DNA of 6,972 bases from Candidatus Methylomirabilota bacterium (GTDB lineage Bacteria > Methylomirabilota > Methylomirabilia > Methylomirabilales > CSP1-5): positions 1-6,972 of the forward strand of contig JAHFDE010000022.1 in NCBI GenBank assembly GCA_023249165.1. The letters are read 5' to 3'. The notes beneath the pieces were generated by a model, which searched no databases, had not been told where the DNA came from, and was given only the letters and a program-made list of their open reading frames with translations. Shown here piece after piece: positions 1-6,967 of this stretch (positions are counted from its first letter, which is position 1; the number at the start of each line of letters is the position of its first letter). The position numbers were made by a program, and so were the translations under genes.

Positions 1-585
1 GACGGTGATGCGCTGAAGACCATCGCGCAATCTTGCCGCATCGCGACGGAGCATCTCAAGATAGGCCAGCAGGTGATGGGCCCAGAGGAGCGGCTGGGCC
101 CGCTGCAGGTGCGTGTAGCCCGGCATGATCACATCGAGGTGCGTCTCGGCCTGGTCCAACAAGGCCTCCTGCAGTGCACGGATCTCGCGGACGATCTCAC
201 CGGTCTCGGCCCTGAGATACAGACGGAGATCGAGCGCCACCTGCTCGTTCCGGCTCCGGCCGGTGTGCAGCTTGCCGCCCACCTCGCCGATCTTTTCAAT
301 CAGGCGCCCTTCGATATACATATGGATGTCTTCGTGGGCGGGATCCGGGGTGAGCCGCCTTTCATCCAGGTCTTTCTTGATCTCTTCGAGGCCCCGGATG
401 ATTCGCCCCGCCTCGACGCCGGTCAGGACGCCCGCCTTCATCAACGCCCGGGCGTAGGCGATCGATCCCTGCACGTCGTACGGGTACAGACGCCAGTCGA
501 AGGGGATCGAGGCCGTATACGCCTCGACCTGCGTATCGGTCTTTTCCCCGAAGCGGCCACCCCACGCCTTCTTGGCCTTGCCCAT
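1..585 (-). CDS. argH: Argininosuccinate lyase, N-terminal part (runs off left edge)
   Basis: ArgH cleaves argininosuccinate to arginine and fumarate, the last step of arginine synthesis; it is a cytoplasmic homotetramer of the fumarase/aspartase superfamily. The reading frame is open from the ATG at 585 to the window edge, giving 195 residues, a bit over 40% of the usual ~460. It begins [17 protein letters not shown], with the family's WGGRF near the N-terminus. Residues 107-115 read HTGRSRNEQ (conserved region 1) and residues 156-165 read [10 protein letters not shown] (region 2, containing the catalytic His159). The mobile loop with the catalytic serine (GSSxMPxKxNP) would lie off the window, so completeness cannot be judged. 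The start lies 2 nt after the argG stop, with AGGAAG 9 nt upstream inside the end of argG, which suggests coupled translation. The superfamily also includes delta-crystallin and adenylosuccinate lyase, but the motifs and position beside argG make ArgH nearly certain. Confidence 0.96.
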   Translation of the reverse strand, partial: MGKAKKAWGGRFGEKTDTQVEAYTASIPFDWRLYPYDVQGSIAYARALMKAGVLTGVEAGRIIRGLEEIKKDLDERRLTPDPAHEDIHMYIEGRLIEKIGEVGGKLHTGRSRNEQVALDLRLYLRAETGEIVREIRALQEALLDQAETHLDVIMPGYTHLQRAQPLLWAHHLLAYLEMLRRDAARLRDGLQRITV

Positions 586-587
586 CG

Positions 588-1799
588 CTACTTTCTTCCT
601 CGCCGCCGCATGGCCTTGAGGCGCAATCGCAGGGCATTCAGCCGGATGAATCCGCCGGCGTCCTTCTGGTCGTACACCCGATCGGCTTCGAAGGTAGCCA
701 TGGCGGGATCGTACAGGGAGACAGGGGACTTTCTTCCCACCACGGTGCAGGTGCCTTTGAAGAGTTTGAGGCGCGCGGTCCCGGTCACGTGCTTCTGGGT
801 CTCGTCGATCATCCGCTTCAGGACCTCCATCTCGGGCGAATACCAGTACCCGTAATACACCAGCTCGGCAAAGCGAGGGATCAGCGCATCTCTCAGATGC
901 ATGACCTCGCGATCCATGGTGATCGATTCCACTGCCCGATGGGCCACCTGCAGCACCGTCCCGCCGGGCGTCTCGTACACCCCCCGGGACTTCATCCCCA
1001 CGTACCGGTTCTCGACGAGATCCACGCGACCGACGCCGTGCTTGCCCGCGACCTCGTTCAGCGTCGCGAGCAGCCTCGCCGGCGAAAGCCTCCGCCCACT
1101 CATGGCGACGGGGAGCCCCTCGGTAAAGCCGATCTCGACATAGGTGGGATGGTCGGGGGCCTTCTCCGGAGCGACGGTCAGGGTGAACATCTCCTGGGGC
1201 GGCTCTCGCCACGGATCCTCGAGCACGCCCCCCTCGAAGCTGATGTGAAAGAGATTCCGGTCAGTCGAGTACGGCTTTTCCGCAGTCACAGGGGTCGCAA
1301 TGCCATGCCGCCTCGCATAGTCGATCAGGTCAGAGCGGGATCTGAGATCCCACTCCCGCCACGGGGCGATGACCCGGATCGCGGGATCCAGCGCCATGTA
1401 GGTCAGCTCGAACCGCACCTGGTCATTCCCTTTTCCGGTGGCCCCGTGGGCGACCGCATCCGCCCTCTCCCGTCGGGCGATCTCGATCTGACTCTTGGCG
1501 ATCAGGGGGCGAGCCATAGAGGTGCCGAGCAGATACCCTCCCTCATACACGGCGTTCGCCTTCAGGCACGGAAAGACGAAATCCCGGACGAACTCCTCTT
1601 TCAAGTCTTCGATGACCACCTTGCTCGCCCCGGTCTTCACGGCCTTCTCCCTCACCCGATCGAGCTCCTCGCCCTGACCCAGATCGGCGCAGTAGGCGAC
1701 GACCTCGCACCGGTAGGTCTTGATGAGCCAGTGCAGGATCACCGAGGTGTCGAGCCCCCCGCTATAGGCCAGCACCACTTTTCTTATCTGCCGGGTCAT
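588..1799 (-). CDS. argG: Argininosuccinate synthase
   Basis: ArgG joins citrulline and aspartate using ATP, giving argininosuccinate, AMP and PPi, in the cytoplasm. With the start at 1799 it has 403 residues, a normal length for the bacterial enzyme. The ATP-pyrophosphatase P-loop [10 protein letters not shown] is at residues 11-20. [14 protein letters not shown] at 118-131 is the family signature, [15 protein letters not shown] follows at 177-191, and [18 protein letters not shown] at 263-280 belongs to the substrate-binding domain. The start was chosen because [15 protein letters not shown] matches the usual N-terminus, but it has no good ribosome site. In-frame alternatives are a GTG at 1853, which overlaps the argF stop as GTGA, an ATG at 1841 with TGAGG 6 nt upstream, and an ATG at 1826 with AGAGG 4 nt upstream. 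The added residues ([14 protein letters not shown] from 1841) have codons poorer in G/C at third positions than the gene body, so they look non-coding, but this is not decisive. The gene ends 2 nt before argH. Confidence 0.97.
   Translation of the reverse strand: MTRQIRKVVLAYSGGLDTSVILHWLIKTYRCEVVAYCADLGQGEELDRVREKAVKTGASKVVIEDLKEEFVRDFVFPCLKANAVYEGGYLLGTSMARPLIAKSQIEIARRERADAVAHGATGKGNDQVRFELTYMALDPAIRVIAPWREWDLRSRSDLIDYARRHGIATPVTAEKPYSTDRNLFHISFEGGVLEDPWREPPQEMFTLTVAPEKAPDHPTYVEIGFTEGLPVAMSGRRLSPARLLATLNEVAGKHGVGRVDLVENRYVGMKSRGVYETPGGTVLQVAHRAVESITMDREVMHLRDALIPRFAELVYYGYWYSPEMEVLKRMIDETQKHVTGTARLKLFKGTCTVVGRKSPVSLYDPAMATFEADRVYDQKDAGGFIRLNALRLRLKAMRRRGRK
595..600 (-). promoter_or_regulatory. 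Ribosome binding site of argH
   Basis: AGGAAG on the minus strand lies 9 nt before the argH ATG, inside the last codons of argG. Its position means ribosomes finishing argG uncover or occupy the argH initiation site. Confidence 0.6.
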
Positions 1800-1847
1800 A
1801 TCCCGTTCACGATCCCGTCGCACCATGCCACCTCTTGCCATCTGGCG

Positions 1848-1852
1848 CCTCA
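1848..1852 (-). promoter_or_regulatory. Candidate ribosome binding site ahead of argG
   Basis: TGAGG on the minus strand overlaps the argF stop codon and lies 6 nt before an in-frame ATG at 1841. If used, it gives ArgG 14 extra N-terminal residues compared with the family-typical start at 1799. It is the best-placed Shine-Dalgarno match in this short junction. Confidence 0.4.
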
Positions 1853-2773
1853 CCGCCCCAAGAGGGCTGCCAGGATCGCCTTCTGGACATGGAGACGGTT
1901 TTCCGCCTGATCCAGAATGATGGAGTGTGGTCCGTCCATCACCTCATCGGTGATCTCCTCACCCCGATGGGCCGGGAGGCAGTGCATGACCAACACATCC
2001 TCCTGCGCGAGATCCACCAGGGCCTGATTGACCTGGAAACCTTGAAACTCCTGTTTCCGGCGACTTCCCTCGTCCTCCTGCCCCATGCTCACCCAGACAT
2101 CCGTGTAGAGGACATCCGCACCCTCGGAGGCTCGGACGGGGTCGTGAATCACCTCGAGCCGCGCCCGAGTCGCCGCGGCCTCCTCCCGCGCCTTCGCCAC
2201 CACGTCCCGGTTCGGTGCGTACCCCTTGGGGCACGCCACGGTGAGGTGGATTCCCATCTTCGCCGCCCCGTAGAGCCAGGAATGGCAGACATTATTGCCA
2301 TCGCCGATGAAGGCGACCCGGAGACCCGCAAGGTTGCCCCGCTTCTCCTTTAGGGTGAAGAGGTCGCTGAGCGCCTGGCAGGGATGGGTGAGATCGGTCA
2401 GCCCGTTGATCACCGGGACCGTCGCGTGCTGCGCCAGTTGCTCCACGGTGGCATGGTTGAAGGTGCGCGCGACGATCCCGTCCACCCATCGCGAGAGATT
2501 CTTCGCGGCATCCTCGACGGTCTCCCGCGCTCCCAAACGGATGTCCTGCGGAGCCAGATAGATCGCATGCCCCCCCAACTGGGTCATCGCCACCTCGAAG
2601 GTCACCCGTGTGCGGAGCGACGGCTTCTCGAAGATCAGGGCTAATGTCCTGGCCGGCAACAGGGGGTGGGGTATCTGCTGATGAAGCCGTTGCTTGAGAT
2701 CCGTCGCCAGATCGAAGAACCCCTCGATCTCCCCTCGGGTCAGATCGCGGATGGAAATGAGGTCTCGCTTCAC
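1850..2773 (-). CDS. argF: Ornithine carbamoyltransferase, anabolic
   Basis: ArgF transfers the carbamoyl group of carbamoyl phosphate to ornithine, giving citrulline; the family is a cytoplasmic trimer or a multiple of trimers. The protein has 307 residues, a usual length. FEKPSLRTR at 48-56 is the carbamoyl-phosphate loop, HPCQALSD at 130-137 carries further phosphate-site and catalytic residues, and DVWVSMG at 225-231 is the ornithine-binding SMG loop. [10 protein letters not shown] at 264-273 contains the active-site Cys265. The SMG loop separates it from aspartate carbamoyltransferase and argues against N-acetylornithine carbamoyltransferase. The GTG start overlaps the argD stop as GTGA, and AGGAGG lies 7 nt upstream inside argD, so this start is well supported and translation is probably coupled to argD. 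The anabolic role is inferred from the neighbouring argD and argG and the absence of arcA or arcC genes. Confidence 0.97.
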   Translation of the reverse strand: MKRDLISIRDLTRGEIEGFFDLATDLKQRLHQQIPHPLLPARTLALIFEKPSLRTRVTFEVAMTQLGGHAIYLAPQDIRLGARETVEDAAKNLSRWVDGIVARTFNHATVEQLAQHATVPVINGLTDLTHPCQALSDLFTLKEKRGNLAGLRVAFIGDGNNVCHSWLYGAAKMGIHLTVACPKGYAPNRDVVAKAREEAAATRARLEVIHDPVRASEGADVLYTDVWVSMGQEDEGSRRKQEFQGFQVNQALVDLAQEDVLVMHCLPAHRGEEITDEVMDGPHSIILDQAENRLHVQKAILAALLGR

Positions 2774-3969
2774 GCGGCTACCTCCTGGAGAGCCTTGTCC
2801 AGGATGCCGGCCGCCGCTCGCACCTCTTCCTCACTCACGATGAGGGGCGGGGCAAATCGGATGACCTTTTCGCCCGCATTGCTCAACAGGAGTCCCGCTC
2901 CGAGACACCGGGTCAGGACCGGTCTCACCTCTCGATCGAGCTCCATGCCGATCAGCAGCCCCTTCCCCCGCACGGCCTTCACCGCGGCATGGCGGGCCTG
3001 GATGGTCTGAAGCTCCTCCAGTACTCGCCCGCCCATCTCGCCCGCCCGGGCGACAAGCCCCTGTTCCAGGATCGTCGTGAGCGTCGCAATGGCAGCCGCA
3101 GTGACCAACGGATTTCCCCCGAATGTCGCGGCATGGGTCCCGGGGGTGAAGCTCGTCGCCACCTCTTCGGTCGCCAACATGGCCCCGATCGGAACCCCCC
3201 CGCCCAGGGCCTTGGCCAGCGTCATGATGTCCGGTGGAGCCCCCCAGTGTTCGTACGCAAAGAGGCGGCCGGTCCGGCCGATGCCGGTCTGGACCTCGTC
3301 GAAGATCAGGAGGGCCCCCGACGCATCGCAGAGCTTCCGCAGTCCCTGAAGATACCCGGCCGACGGGACACGGATTCCCCCTTCTCCCTGGATCGGCTCG
3401 ACCAGGATGGCCGCAGTCTCGGGGCCGACAGCCCGCTCGACCGCTGCCAGATCATCGAAGGGGACATACCGGATGCCGGGAAGAAGCGGCTCAAAGCCTT
3501 GCTGATACTTGGCCTGGGCCGTGGCGGTCACGGTGGCCATCGTCCGCCCGTGGAAGCCGCCCTCCATGGTGATGATCTCGACCCGCTCTCGAGTGCCGCG
3601 ATCCTTGGCGTACTTCCGGGCCAGCTTGATGGCCGCCTCGTTGGCCTCGGCGCCGCTGTTACAAAAGAAGACCCGGTCGGCAAAGGAGTGCTGGCACAGG
3701 AGTTCAGCCAGGCGGATCTGGGGAGTGACGTGATAGAGGTTGCTGACGTGCAGCAGCGTTGCCGCTTGAGATGTGACAGCCTGGACAATGGCCGGATGGC
3801 AGTGGCCCAGGGCGCAGACGGCGATCCCGGCGACGAAGTCGAGATACTCCTTCCCCTCCACATCCCAGACCCGACACCCCTCCCCCCGCTCGAGGACTAC
3901 CGGGAATCGGGCATAGGTATTGGCCAAGCACCCGCCCGCTCTGGCCATCCATCCTTCCGTCTCGGTCAT
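2770..3969 (-). CDS. argD: Acetylornithine aminotransferase (PLP-dependent)
   Basis: ArgD exchanges the amino group of glutamate with N-acetylglutamate semialdehyde to give N-acetylornithine. In many bacteria it also serves lysine synthesis as succinyldiaminopimelate transaminase; whether it does here cannot be told. The 399 residues match class III aminotransferases. NTYARFPVVLERGEG at 17-31 and GKEYLDFVAGIAV at 39-51 form the N-terminal signature. SGAEANEAAIKLARKY at 105-120 binds cofactor phosphate, and FDEVQTGIGRTG at 223-234 contains Asp224, which contacts the pyridine nitrogen. Lys253 in LAKALGGG is the expected Schiff-base lysine, and THAATFGGNP at 278-287 closes the active site. The ATG at 3969 has GAGGG 4 nt upstream. 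A second in-frame ATG at 3948 lies in an almost identical context, so the protein may start 7 residues later. Ornithine or GABA aminotransferase is possible from sequence class alone, but the operon context decides for ArgD. Confidence 0.95.
   Translation of the reverse strand: MTETEGWMARAGGCLANTYARFPVVLERGEGCRVWDVEGKEYLDFVAGIAVCALGHCHPAIVQAVTSQAATLLHVSNLYHVTPQIRLAELLCQHSFADRVFFCNSGAEANEAAIKLARKYAKDRGTRERVEIITMEGGFHGRTMATVTATAQAKYQQGFEPLLPGIRYVPFDDLAAVERAVGPETAAILVEPIQGEGGIRVPSAGYLQGLRKLCDASGALLIFDEVQTGIGRTGRLFAYEHWGAPPDIMTLAKALGGGVPIGAMLATEEVATSFTPGTHAATFGGNPLVTAAAIATLTTILEQGLVARAGEMGGRVLEELQTIQARHAAVKAVRGKGLLIGMELDREVRPVLTRCLGAGLLLSNAGEKVIRFAPPLIVSEEEVRAAAGILDKALQEVAA
2781..2786 (-). promoter_or_regulatory. 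Strong ribosome binding site of argF
   Basis: A full AGGAGG on the minus strand sits 7 nt before the argF GTG, within the last codons of argD. It fixes the argF start at 2773 despite the GTG codon and the 4-nt overlap with argD. Confidence 0.85.
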
Positions 3970-3973
3970 CCAT

Positions 3974-3978
3974 CCCTC
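3974..3978 (-). promoter_or_regulatory. Candidate ribosome binding site of argD
   Basis: GAGGG on the minus strand ends 4 nt before the ATG at 3969, a rather short spacing. It lies just downstream of the 8-bp repeat array in the sense of transcription. Confidence 0.45.
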
Positions 3979-3982
3979 ACTG

Positions 3983-4038
3983 GCTGGGACGCTGGCAAGC
4001 TGGAATGCTAGTATGCTAGGAAGCTTTCTAGCTTTCTA
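3983..4038. repeat. Degenerate 8-bp tandem array in the argB-argD gap
   Basis: Read on the plus strand, seven consecutive 8-base units all begin with GCT: GCTGGGAC, GCTGGCAA, GCTGGAAT, GCTAGTAT, GCTAGGAA, GCTTTCTA and GCTTTCTA. A further GC follows at 4039-4040. The last two units are identical; the others share the GCT and drift afterwards. The array fills 56 of the 78 bp between argB and argD. It contains an 18-bp near-perfect palindrome at 4015-4032 centred on AAGCTT. No U-rich tract follows the possible hairpin on the transcribed strand, so it does not look like an intrinsic terminator. Function unknown; it could be a slippage-derived repeat or a member of a dispersed intergenic family. 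Confidence 0.75.
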
Positions 4039-4047
4039 GCCGCTTGC

Positions 4048-4938
4048 TCAAGCGATGACTTCCGTCCCGACCCCCTCGGCAGTAAAGAGCTCTAAGAGCA
4101 ACGCATGGGGGATCGTGCCGTTGATGATGTGGGTCTTCTTCACCCCGCCTTCCAAGGCCCGGAGGCAGGCCTTCACCTTGGGAATCATCCCCTGCGAGAT
4201 CACCTGCTCCTCCTGCAGCTTCTCGACCTCATCCCGACGCAGGGTAGAGCACAGCCGTCCGTCCCGGTCCAGGATCCCATCGACGTCGGTGAGAACGATC
4301 AGCTTCTCCGCCCCCAGGGCCGCCGCGATCTCCCCCGCGGCCAGGTCGGCATTGATGTTATAGGTCGTCCCCTCCTCATCCGCGCCGGTCGGGGCGATCA
4401 CCGGGATAAACCCCGCCTCTTCGAGCGATCGGACCACCGTCGGGTTCACGGCGACGATCTCGCCCACCAGGCCCAGATCCACCAACTCGGTCTCCGCCCC
4501 CTTCTTCCGGCTGTGCCTGACCTTCCGGGCCTTGATGAAGTTCCCATCTTTCCCGGAAAGCCCGACCGCCGGACTGCCGCTCCGGCTGATCAGGCCGACG
4601 ATCTCCTGATTGATGCTTCCCACCATGACGGTCTCCACGATCCGCATGGTCTCGGGATCGGTCACCCGGAGGCCGTCAATAAAGGTGGGGGTGAGTCCTG
4701 CCTTCGCCATGGCCTCTCCGATCTGGGGACCGCCCCCGTGGACGATGACCGGCCGCATGCCGACGTAGCGCATAAGGACAATGTCCTGCGCCACCTCGGC
4801 CTTCAACTTGTCCTCCGCCATCGCGGCCCCCCCGTACTTGACCACGATGGTCTTTCCGAAGAACTGCCGGATGTACGGGAGGGCCTCGATCAGGATCTCG
4901 GCCTTGGCAACGGGCGATTCGTGTCGTGACTCACTCAC
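4048..4938 (-). CDS. argB: Acetylglutamate kinase, probably arginine-sensitive type
   Basis: ArgB phosphorylates N-acetylglutamate with ATP, the second step of arginine synthesis, in the cytoplasm. It is an amino acid kinase family protein of 296 residues. VVKYGGAAM at 32-40 contains the catalytic Lys34, and VHGGGPQIG at 66-74 is the glycine loop. GLRVTD at 89-94 and NINADLAAG at 195-203 line the substrate site; GMIPKV at 250-255 is near the nucleotide site. About 25 residues precede the first strand (AKAEILIEALPYIRQFFGK at 11-29). This N-terminal helix is typical of hexameric, arginine-inhibited enzymes and is missing from the shorter (~258 residue) E. coli enzyme, so feedback inhibition by arginine is a reasonable inference. 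The GTG start at 4938 has AAAGGA 5 nt upstream. The gene lies between two repeat-filled gaps and is the first arg gene after hslU. Confidence 0.97.
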   Translation of the reverse strand: MSESRHESPVAKAEILIEALPYIRQFFGKTIVVKYGGAAMAEDKLKAEVAQDIVLMRYVGMRPVIVHGGGPQIGEAMAKAGLTPTFIDGLRVTDPETMRIVETVMVGSINQEIVGLISRSGSPAVGLSGKDGNFIKARKVRHSRKKGAETELVDLGLVGEIVAVNPTVVRSLEEAGFIPVIAPTGADEEGTTYNINADLAAGEIAAALGAEKLIVLTDVDGILDRDGRLCSTLRRDEVEKLQEEQVISQGMIPKVKACLRALEGGVKKTHIINGTIPHALLLELFTAEGVGTEVIA

Positions 4939-4943
4939 GCTCG

Positions 4944-4950
4944 TCCTTTC
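4944..4950 (-). promoter_or_regulatory. Ribosome binding site of argB
   Basis: GAAAGGA on the minus strand ends 5 nt before the GTG at 4938 and supports this non-ATG start. It directly adjoins the end of the 7-bp repeat array, so folding of the array could affect access to it. Confidence 0.7.
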
Positions 4951-5038
4951 AAGCTGTCAGCTGTCCGCTATCAGCTATCAGCGGGGAACCGGTATCCTAT
5001 GCTGACTGCTGACCGCTGGCTGCTGACTGCTGGTCGCT
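4948..5038. repeat. Inverted pair of degenerate 7-bp arrays between hslU and argB
   Basis: On the plus strand, 5001-5035 holds five 7-base units: GCTGACT, GCTGACC, GCTGGCT, GCTGACT and GCTGGTC, with a partial GCT at 5036-5038 that overlaps the hslU stop codon. On the minus strand, reading down from 4982, are GCTGATA, GCTGATA, GCGGACA, GCTGACA and a weaker GCTTGAA. The two arrays face each other across an 18-bp spacer at 4983-5000 that contains the palindrome ACCGGT. Arms 4955-4982 and 5001-5028 can pair at about 20 of 28 positions, in blocks of roughly 5 bp separated by 1-2 mismatches. The following transcribed bases are not U-rich, so a rho-independent terminator is not supported. It may be a dispersed intergenic repeat or an RNA processing or stability element between the protease and arginine genes. 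Confidence 0.8.
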
Positions 5039-6377
5039 ACAGGATGTACCGACTGAGATCCTCATCCCGGATGATGTCCTCGAGCTTCTCCCGGACATAG
5101 CCGGCATTGATCTCCACCTTGACCCCCTCCATGTGCGGGGCCTCGAAGGAGACATCCTCGAGGAGGCGCTCCATGATAGTATAGAGCCGTCGCGCGCCGA
5201 TATTTTGGGTGGCCTGGTTGACGGCGGTGGCGATAGTGGCGATCTCCTCAATGGCATCCCCGGTAAAGCTCATATCGACCCCCTCGGTGGCCAGCAGCGC
5301 GGTGTACTGCCTGGTCAGTGCATTCTGCGGCTCAGTCAGGATCCGGACAAAGTCCTCTTTCGTGAGACTCTTCAGTTCCACCCGCAGGGGGAAACGGCCC
5401 TGCATCTCCGGGATCAGATCCGCAGGCTTCGAGACATGGAAGGCCCCGGCCGCAATGAAGAGGATATGGTCGGTCCGGACCATCCCATGCTTGGTGCTCA
5501 CGGTCGAGCCTTCCACGATCGGGAGGAGGTCTCGCTGCACCCCCTCTCTGGACACGTCAGGACCGTAGCCCCGCTCCCGACCCGCGATCTTGTCGATCTC
5601 GTCCAGGAAGACAATCCCGGAGTCTTCCACCCGACGGATCGCCTCGGCGACTACCTCGTCCATGTCGATCAGTTTCTGCGCCTCTTCCTGGGTCAGGATC
5701 CGTCGGGCTTCCTTGACCTTCACGCTGCGCCGCTTCATCCGGTGTGGGAGGAGGTTGTCGAGCATCTCGCGGAGCTGATCCATTCCCTCCACCCCCGCCC
5801 CCGGCACGACCTCAATCATCGGCAGGGCCCGGTCCCGGACGTCGATCTCCACCATCCGATCATCCAGCTTGCCGTCCCGGAGCATCTTCCGGAACTTCTC
5901 TCGGGTGTCGTGAGGGGCGGCCTCGGTCGTCCCGAAGCCCACCGCTGGTGACCCACCGCTACTCGGGGGGACGAGCAGACCGAGGAGTCGCTCCTCGGCC
6001 AGCTCTGCTACCCGCTCTGCCACGACCACCGTCCGCTCCCCTTTGACCATATTGACGGCGATATCGACCAGATCCCGGATGATGGAATCCACATCCCGCC
6101 CGACGTAGCCCACCTCCGTGAACTTGGACGCCTCGACCTTGAGGAAGGGGGCCTCGGCCAACTTGGCCAGACGCCTGGCGATCTCGGTCTTGCCGATGCC
6201 GGTGGGACCGATCATGATGATGTTCTTGGGTGCCACCTCGTCCCGGAGCTCGGGGGGAAGCCTCTGCCGCCGCCACCGGTTCCGGATCGCAATGGCCACC
6301 GCCCGCTTGGCCGCATGCTGGCCAATGATGTACTTATCCAGCTCGGCCACAATCTGCCCGGGGGTCAATCGGTCCAT
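5037..6377 (-). CDS. hslU: HslU (ClpY), AAA+ ATPase subunit of the HslVU protease
   Basis: HslU forms a hexameric ring that unfolds substrates with ATP and feeds them into the HslV chamber in the cytoplasm. With the start at 6377 it has 446 residues, close to the 443 of E. coli. GPTGIGKT at 57-64 is Walker A, GYVG at 90-93 is the substrate-gripping pore loop, and IVFLDEIDK at 255-263 is Walker B. QGRFPLR at 326-332 contains the likely arginine finger Arg328, and GARR at 394-397 is sensor 2. The I-domain spans roughly 108-243. The C-terminus DLSRYIL matches the family tail that docks into HslV and activates it, so the gene is complete. The ATG at 6377 gives [19 protein letters not shown], the usual N-terminus. 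A GTG at 6419 overlapping the hslV stop would add 14 residues, but its GAGGAG is only 2 nt away, which is too close. Confidence 0.98.
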   Translation of the reverse strand: MDRLTPGQIVAELDKYIIGQHAAKRAVAIAIRNRWRRQRLPPELRDEVAPKNIIMIGPTGIGKTEIARRLAKLAEAPFLKVEASKFTEVGYVGRDVDSIIRDLVDIAVNMVKGERTVVVAERVAELAEERLLGLLVPPSSGGSPAVGFGTTEAAPHDTREKFRKMLRDGKLDDRMVEIDVRDRALPMIEVVPGAGVEGMDQLREMLDNLLPHRMKRRSVKVKEARRILTQEEAQKLIDMDEVVAEAIRRVEDSGIVFLDEIDKIAGRERGYGPDVSREGVQRDLLPIVEGSTVSTKHGMVRTDHILFIAAGAFHVSKPADLIPEMQGRFPLRVELKSLTKEDFVRILTEPQNALTRQYTALLATEGVDMSFTGDAIEEIATIATAVNQATQNIGARRLYTIMERLLEDVSFEAPHMEGVKVEINAGYVREKLEDIIRDEDLSRYIL

Positions 6378-6415
6378 AGGGCTTCTCTTGCGCTCCCCTT
6401 GCCCTCGCGCATCGG

Positions 6416-6958
6416 TCACAGCTCCTCAACGGTGATCTGGTCGTTGCTGTAGACGGACAACTGGGCCGCGATGCGCATCGACTCCTGCATGATCGTCTTC
6501 AGGTCGAGGTCGGTAAACTTCACCAGGGCGCGGGCGGCTGCGGCCGCGTAGGGACCGCCTGAGCCGATTCCGATGATTCCGTCATCCGGCTCGATCAGGT
6601 CTCCCGTTCCAGAGATGATGAAGGAACACTCCTGATCCACCACCACCAGCAGGGCCTCGAGCCGCCGGAGCACCCGGTCCGTCCGCCAGTCCTTGGCCAG
6701 CTCCACCGCCGCCCGGGGCAGGTTGCCCTGGTACTCCTCCAGCTTCCCCTCCAGCTTGGCGAAGAGAGCAAAGGCATCGGCGGCCGCCCCCGCAAATCCC
6801 GCGATGACCTGGTTGTGGTACATCCGCCGGACTTTTCTGGCCGTGTGCTTCATCACCGTTTCGCCCAGAGAGACCTGGCCGTCTCCTGCCACGGCGACCC
6901 GCCCCTTGTGGCGGACCGACAGGATCGTTGTCCCCCTGATCTTCAGTTCACCGTTCAC
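6416..6958 (-). CDS. hslV: HslV (ClpQ), proteasome-like peptidase subunit
   Basis: HslV is the threonine peptidase of HslVU and forms a double hexamer capped by HslU. The protein has 180 residues, normal for the family. The catalytic Thr is Thr10 in RGTTILSVR, so the first nine residues (MNGELKIRG) form a short propeptide that must be removed; in E. coli only the Met is removed. Counting Thr10 as residue 1, Asp26 in AGDGQ is Asp17 and Lys42 in RKVRR is Lys33, both active-site residues. [10 protein letters not shown] at 54-63, AKDWRTDR at 88-95 and IGSGGPYA at 131-138, with the active-site Ser133, are further family motifs. The GTG start at 6958 has TGAGG 9 nt upstream at the window edge; the frame stays open to the edge, so a start further upstream is not excluded. 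The stop lies 38 nt before the chosen hslU start. The HslU tail and this gene together indicate a complete protease. Confidence 0.97.
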   Translation of the reverse strand: MNGELKIRGTTILSVRHKGRVAVAGDGQVSLGETVMKHTARKVRRMYHNQVIAGFAGAAADAFALFAKLEGKLEEYQGNLPRAAVELAKDWRTDRVLRRLEALLVVVDQECSFIISGTGDLIEPDDGIIGIGSGGPYAAAAARALVKFTDLDLKTIMQESMRIAAQLSVYSNDQITVEEL

Positions 6959-6967
6959 GGCTGACCG

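Noticed and set aside
73..855. A 260-codon plus-strand frame opposite argH and argG
   Set aside because: It spans the junction of two real genes on the other strand and its translation matches no family I recognise.
789..1910. A 373-codon open frame on the plus strand opposite argG
   Set aside because: It lies wholly antisense to an unmistakable argG, has no recognisable domain, and is the kind of open frame expected opposite GC-rich genes.
2989..4011. A 340-codon open frame on the plus strand opposite argD
   Set aside because: It is antisense to argD with all its PLP motifs, and it runs into the 8-bp repeat array; no family resemblance.
4939..5036. A promoter for the arg genes in the hslU-argB gap
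   Set aside because: TAGGAT on the minus strand is a weak -10-like match, but no reasonable -35 box lies at the right distance, and the sequence is dominated by the repeat.
4948..5038. Rho-independent terminator after hslU
   Set aside because: A hairpin is possible, but it is long and interrupted and the transcribed strand afterwards reads UUGAAAGGACG, with no U tract.
4948..5038. CRISPR array
   Set aside because: Units are 7 bp and degenerate, directly adjoining, without spacers and with no cas genes nearby.
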